A stretch of 64,000 nucleotides of DNA from Actinernus sp. WN-2022 (lineage: Eukaryota; Cnidaria; Anthozoa; Actiniaria; Actinernidae): positions 90,687,740-90,751,739 of the forward strand of contig JAOWCC010000577.1 in assembly GCA_030867875.1 (NCBI GenBank), given 5' to 3'. The translations under genes were made by a program, and so were the position numbers. Positions 47,801 to 53,800 of this stretch are shown piece by piece (position 1 is the stretch's first letter; each line of letters starts with the position of its first letter). The notes below the pieces were generated by a model. It worked only from the letters and a program-made list of their open reading frames with translations, ran no database searches and was not told the origin of the DNA.

Positions 47801-50800
47801 TTTTCACGGGTATGTGCTTCTCAAAGTTTGTGACAGTTTTCATCTATCGATATTACAAGATTAGGATAATTACCAACTAGTCTTTAATTGCGAAAGAGGG
47901 ATAATGACGTCTCCTTAATGAGTGTAGGGATTTCTTTAGTCCCATAACGGAGAGCGAACGATAGTGATTCACATGTGCTTAATGTGATGTGGGAGTATGG
48001 TATTCCCACACCGATTATCAATAGCCAATCACAATCGTCTTATTGAATAATTAATTGTACTATTCGTAATTATGCAGACCTCGCTTAAATCTAACATTCG
48101 TAAGTACATGTCGACGAAAACAATACCATTCTGCGCGATGATCACGTGTGTGCATAATTATGTACAATGTAGGATACTGGCAGGAACCAGATATCCATAA
48201 CCAGAAATCTCGATCTGTCCTACTATAGGTGTTGGTCTATCTGTTTGCGGTATATCTATTTTTAGAAAACGATTCGCTGATTGGTCCAAACCATGACAGC
48301 CTTTGTTCTAATGAGAGAATAAATGTTGTGTTTATAAAAGAAACATGGCTGCCATTGTTTTTCTCCCACGAAAGTAGTTTGAGCGCCGTTCTAAATATAG
48401 ATTATACCGTAAACTGATGGGCCGCGTTGTGTTGCTTATCGAGACTTCTGGTTGTGGACTTCTGCTGGAACTAACGTAGGGGGGCATGAATAAATATATC
48501 TTCTTTTCTATACTCAGGATTTGGCGGGTTCTGGGCCAATAACAGACCTTTTTTCAATCAGAACTCTACTGTCTAATAGGCCTACCTTAATGGCTGTATC
48601 GTTACTTGGATCAATCTTGGCTGTTTTATAGCTAAGAACACTGTAGTAATCTGCAAAGCGAAATAATCAAAATACGTGAGTTGTTTTAGATAACGTTATT
48701 TTTTTCGTATTTTGGTATATTTTTGTGTTAAGTTCATCATATTGAGCCGTATTGAAATAAAGATCTTTGCACTAGTCAGGTCGTATTCACTAGACCGTAT
48801 GCGCTACGACGTCAGGTGACTACTACCACTACCACAATCCTTTTCGAGTTATTTTTCTTATTCAGATTTTCCAACTCCTCTGAGAATATCAAGACAATGG
48901 GCTATATTAGAGCAACAAAAAAGCAGCGCAAAGCATTCTGGTCAGACGTCATAGCGCATACTATCTCTTGAATGTTTACAGTCTTAATGTGCATACCAAT
49001 TTCCTTTCATTTTATTATAAAAGTGTGAAGTACAAATTATTAGAGAGTGTTCATTATTTATGGTTGGGGGGGGGGGGGGGGGGGGGGGCGCCTAAATCAT
49101 AGGGAGGGGGGAGCAAAAATGTTTGAAGTGCTTTTGTAGGGAGGTCATCTAAAAGATTTTACCTACTCCTGGGGGGTCATCAATGTTTTGACGTACCTGT
49201 CACGTAAAATAAAATTTAACTGAAAATGTAATGAAATTGTTGTTGTAATCCCAGGCCAATGTTTAGTCTCCAGAACCCGGAAACCAGTGTTTTAGAGAGC
49301 AGTCAAATCTCAAAAATTTCGGCTCAGCCCTTCGGCCCTTGCAACATTGAAAAACAGTCAGCTTTTTTCATGCATATGCAAGATCGTATTCTCTAAGCTC
49401 ATAATCAAAGGCACATTCCCCATAGGACAGTTAACGCATTGGTGTCCAGGAGATTAGTTATTCTTCCTGGCCAATGCTGAGCTCTTTTTCATTTATTTAT
49501 TTATTTATTTATAATATTTATTTGAGACTACGGAACAATGCAATATGATGCACTAGAATGCAGTATGATGCACAAATTAACAGTTCAATTTCAAGTATAC
49601 CCATCCGGGAAGGAGGGTGAGGTAGAGATTTCCAGAAGAATGCATGGCTATATATGTTTTCTACTAAACAAAGGTAATGCATGTATTGTGGAAAATACCA
49701 TAAAACTAGAAACATTAATAGCAAATTTAATAGATTATATACTAACATGTATATGCAGTTTGCATTATTTCTTGCACATCCATCCTTTGTTTTTGGGGTG
49801 AGGGTCAATAAAGCTTTGAGTAATTTTATAGGGGGATCATCTAAGTTATAATTTCACTCATAGAGGGGGTAATAAAAGTTTTAACAAGAGAAGCAGATGA
49901 AATTCTGACCCCCCCCCCCCCCCCTCCCCCCCTTCAATCCAAAATATTGAACACTCCTTTACCTTTCTTTAGTAGTTCAAGGTTATTAGGTTCCGTATTA
50001 ATCACACTGCTTGACGACTGTATAGTTGGACTATAAGACATCGCAGAATCTACTATTCTTACAGTTTCTCCAGACACGCCAGAGGTAGTTATTACGTCAC
50101 TGCGTGATGACGTCATGATGACTGTCTTTGTTTTAACGCTATGCTGTTGTGTGAATGGTAGCGATGGCAACGATGGTGTCACTTTCGTGGTTTCAAAGAG
50201 AGGCGTAGAATCTGCATCACTGCTCATGAGTGGCGGAAATTTCTTTGCTGAAAATATATGCGAAAATGTTTACACACATCGGCATATTTCCCGCTTATGT
50301 ATCTAATAAACCTACATTAACAGTCAATATCAGAAAGTGTGTGACGTAATGAATGTAGACTTCTGATGTTATTTAAGAAGTCTGGGAAAATATACGTTTG
50401 TAGATTTCATAATTATAACTATTCTGTCAAATAATATATAGTAGGAGAAATTGTATGAATGCGAGTGTATGTCACATCCTTATATAACTTACTACCTCAT
50501 AATTTAACTCGTCCGTCTGTCACTTTAAGAAATGTCAAAACTTTCTACCCGCCTATTTGTAAACTGATCGGTTCAGGAATTCATTTATTATATATCTGGA
50601 GCTCACGAACCCTAACAAGGCTTGTAGATGATTTCTGAAGTACTCATAGCTTAGTCTTCCTCTTTGAATTGCTAGTTTAGCAGAATAGCAGTGTTTCAGC
50701 GGTTTATATCAAATCACCATTAATTATAAATAACTATTTATTTATATATTTTGTAATAATTTAATATATTGTACACCTCGATAATTTAGTTTAGTACTGT

Positions 50801-53800
50801 AACAGGACTGTTTAATAAACGAGCAGCAGTGTTTTATCGGGTGCTTCAAAAACGTTACTTCTAAAAGATAATAATTTTCAGAGATTTAGATGAAAAGCGA
50901 AGAATTATTTGTTTATAGTTACGTTGTGCGTCACTGACATGCACAGTTGGAATACGGAGCGAAAATTTGCGTCCCATAATGTTAGACTGGTTGCGTATAA
51001 ATAACTGTGAGCCAAGGGTCCTTTGTCTTCGAGCTCCTCGAGTCATTGCACTTAGACCGTTGGTTGAGCAACCCTCTTTCTCATCTTATGAACTGAGATT
51101 CTCCGTTTCACTGTATGATTGAGCGTCCTTATAAAGATTCACGGTGAAGCCCTTGGGTTTTTTTTCACTCTACGAGTGTTGCCCTATATAAAACTTCATG
51201 GTTGAGGCCTTTTTCCTTTGTTCAACACACTCCGGCGTCCAGTGAAAAGTTGTATGAAGACACTTCGTTTATCGGATATAAAGGAGCATGCACGTGAGTA
51301 ATGGCATTAATTATGCATGATTTTTTGAATGTAGAAATAAACGATATTTATAATATGAACGTTAATTGTGAGTTACCCGCCTATTGCAGCACCAGTACTT
51401 TTCTACTCTGGAAACAACGAAATACGTGTACATTCTATGTGTAGAAACCAAGAGACCATCACTTAGGTGATGGTCTCTTGGTAGAAACTCCATACCACTT
51501 ACCACTAGTCTCACAAATCGACGTAATCAAGTACTTCATATGATTACCACTGATAGCTTCCTTGAACGTTTTTCCAGAAAAAAGAACATCTTCAAAAGTT
51601 CCGATATTGCGTATATTCTTCGTAACTCCAACAGTAACCGCTATCTTTAAGACCCTGTCAAGTTCTCCTATTGGCACTTTATCGCTTGCTCCGTAGACTG
51701 TGTCATCATCTTGAAGTTTTATTAACAGAAACACATTTGGCTTTTTGTTGTAGTTCAGAGCAAACAGTCGCTCGAAATTGTATCCAGGTGCATTAGGCTT
51801 TAGATATTCCAAGTTTTCAATTTTACGGGTTAGGTTTTTAAGATCTTTGTATTCGTTAAAGTCAATGGCCACTCCCGCTTTCTCGAAATCAAAAAGTGAG
51901 ATAGCAACATCCTTCGGATTTAGATTTAGAGTATGGTAATGGACTATCGTCTTGACCAAGCCTTTTTGATCCTCAAACCAAGTTCTGTTCATTTTTGTTG
52001 AATCCATAGCGATTGCCAGTCGGAATGGACCAGAGCATGCCGAATCCCCTGAAATGATTGACAATACAATTAGTTATATAGCCATAAGTCAGGCGGTGTG
52101 CGTCACGAGATTTCACGAGTTTTGGCTAATTAGCGAGCTCCATAATAACAAATTAAAGTATTGGTGTCGAGAATGCAACATTTCGTCAACTAAGTTTACA
52201 AAATTTCTCCATATTTAAGGTCTTCCTTTGCCTATTTTGAAAAAAACAACGTGTATCGGAAATTGAAAAGGGACATCAGCTAGTGTATGCTGTGCCATAG
52301 TAAAAGCAACGATTTATTTTTGAGTTATTTCCGCTGCCAAGGACATCTCAAAGTAAAGTCCCTGTCGTGTTCTCATATGAATCCGCCATGTTTTTTATGA
52401 AATTTCACACGAAATAAACTACTTCAAATTCGCTGTACTTATCATCTTTGGTCATTCTGTATGGATGTGTAGTTCATTTAATCCTTCTTCTTTTAACATA
52501 TCGGGGTATATCCGGACCTACACCAAGTGGTTTTTGTGGTAAAAGCCGATGAAACGATCTTCCTAGGGCGCGCGCGCTCTGTTCGAAAATGGCGTGATAA
52601 TTGCGTCAACAGCGCGCGCGAACAAAAGTTGAAACTTTTACTAACTGGACACAGGGACATTTCTGCAGTTTCCCCCTTTTTCTGTTGCTTTCCTTATCAA
52701 ATATTTGGAAGAAATACCGGGTATTCAATACAAATGTAGATTTACGTCAAAATCTCGACAGAAACTTTAGTTTTGACAGCAGACATGTTCACTCAATCGT
52801 GTCATGACAACAATGAGATCTTCCACAAATTTATCCATGATGCTATGCCAGCTCGTGACGCACACCGCCTGGCCATAAGTTTTCCCGATGACAACGTACG
52901 CTCTCATTCGTTGATCCGGGATCATATGGCAGTCGTAAAATCCAATGGATCCTGCGCGGGATACACATTCAAATGTATCCCGCCACGTGATCACATCGTG
53001 AAGAAGGTGGTGTGATGTGTTGCGCGCGCCACTGGATAGCTAACGGCGGAAAAATAAATGTGTTTACCAAAACTCACAGGCAAATTGAATTTCTTAATTG
53101 TTGCTGTACAACAGGGCCGGGTTGTTCAAAGCCCGATTAGTACTAATCCAGGGTTAATTTCCATGACAACCAATAGATTCTGTGCAGAGTTAATCCAGAA
53201 TTAGCACTAATCGGGCTTTGAACAACCCGGCCCAGATCACTTAATTATCGGTCCTCGGGAATCAATGAGTTTTGTTTTCACTCCATCCTCGATGTTCCCG
53301 GCCTCGACTCCGTTTCGGGGAACATCGAGGTTATTGGGGAAACAAGACTCGCTGTTTCCCTCAGCGCCAGTCATTAAAATTTTATTATTATCCATTATCG
53401 AAAAACAACATCTTCGTCGTTTCTGCAGAAGTTCAATAGACCAGCTTCGTATTCAAAATTACCGCTGTATGAGATGACTGCAGACGCATTTGCTCAGTCT
53501 CAGTCTCAGCCTCACTCTGAAGTTAAAAAAAATCATAAATACCAGCGAGAAGGTGGAATATTCACATCTCAGCGTACTGTTGTAGTTTCGAGCTTTACAC
53601 CTTCTCTCTGGTATTTATGAAGCAATAGACCTTTCCTGCATTCCGCTCCAATGTCCACGAACATGGAAACCAATTCGAGATTGGAGTAGACATGTTCATC
53701 CATTTACTGTATGTTTGTCTATCCTAATCTCTACTTGGGGCCATTGTTCGAACTATATATTGCGTCTGTAGTCAACGCATTCAGCAGTAACTTTCGAATA

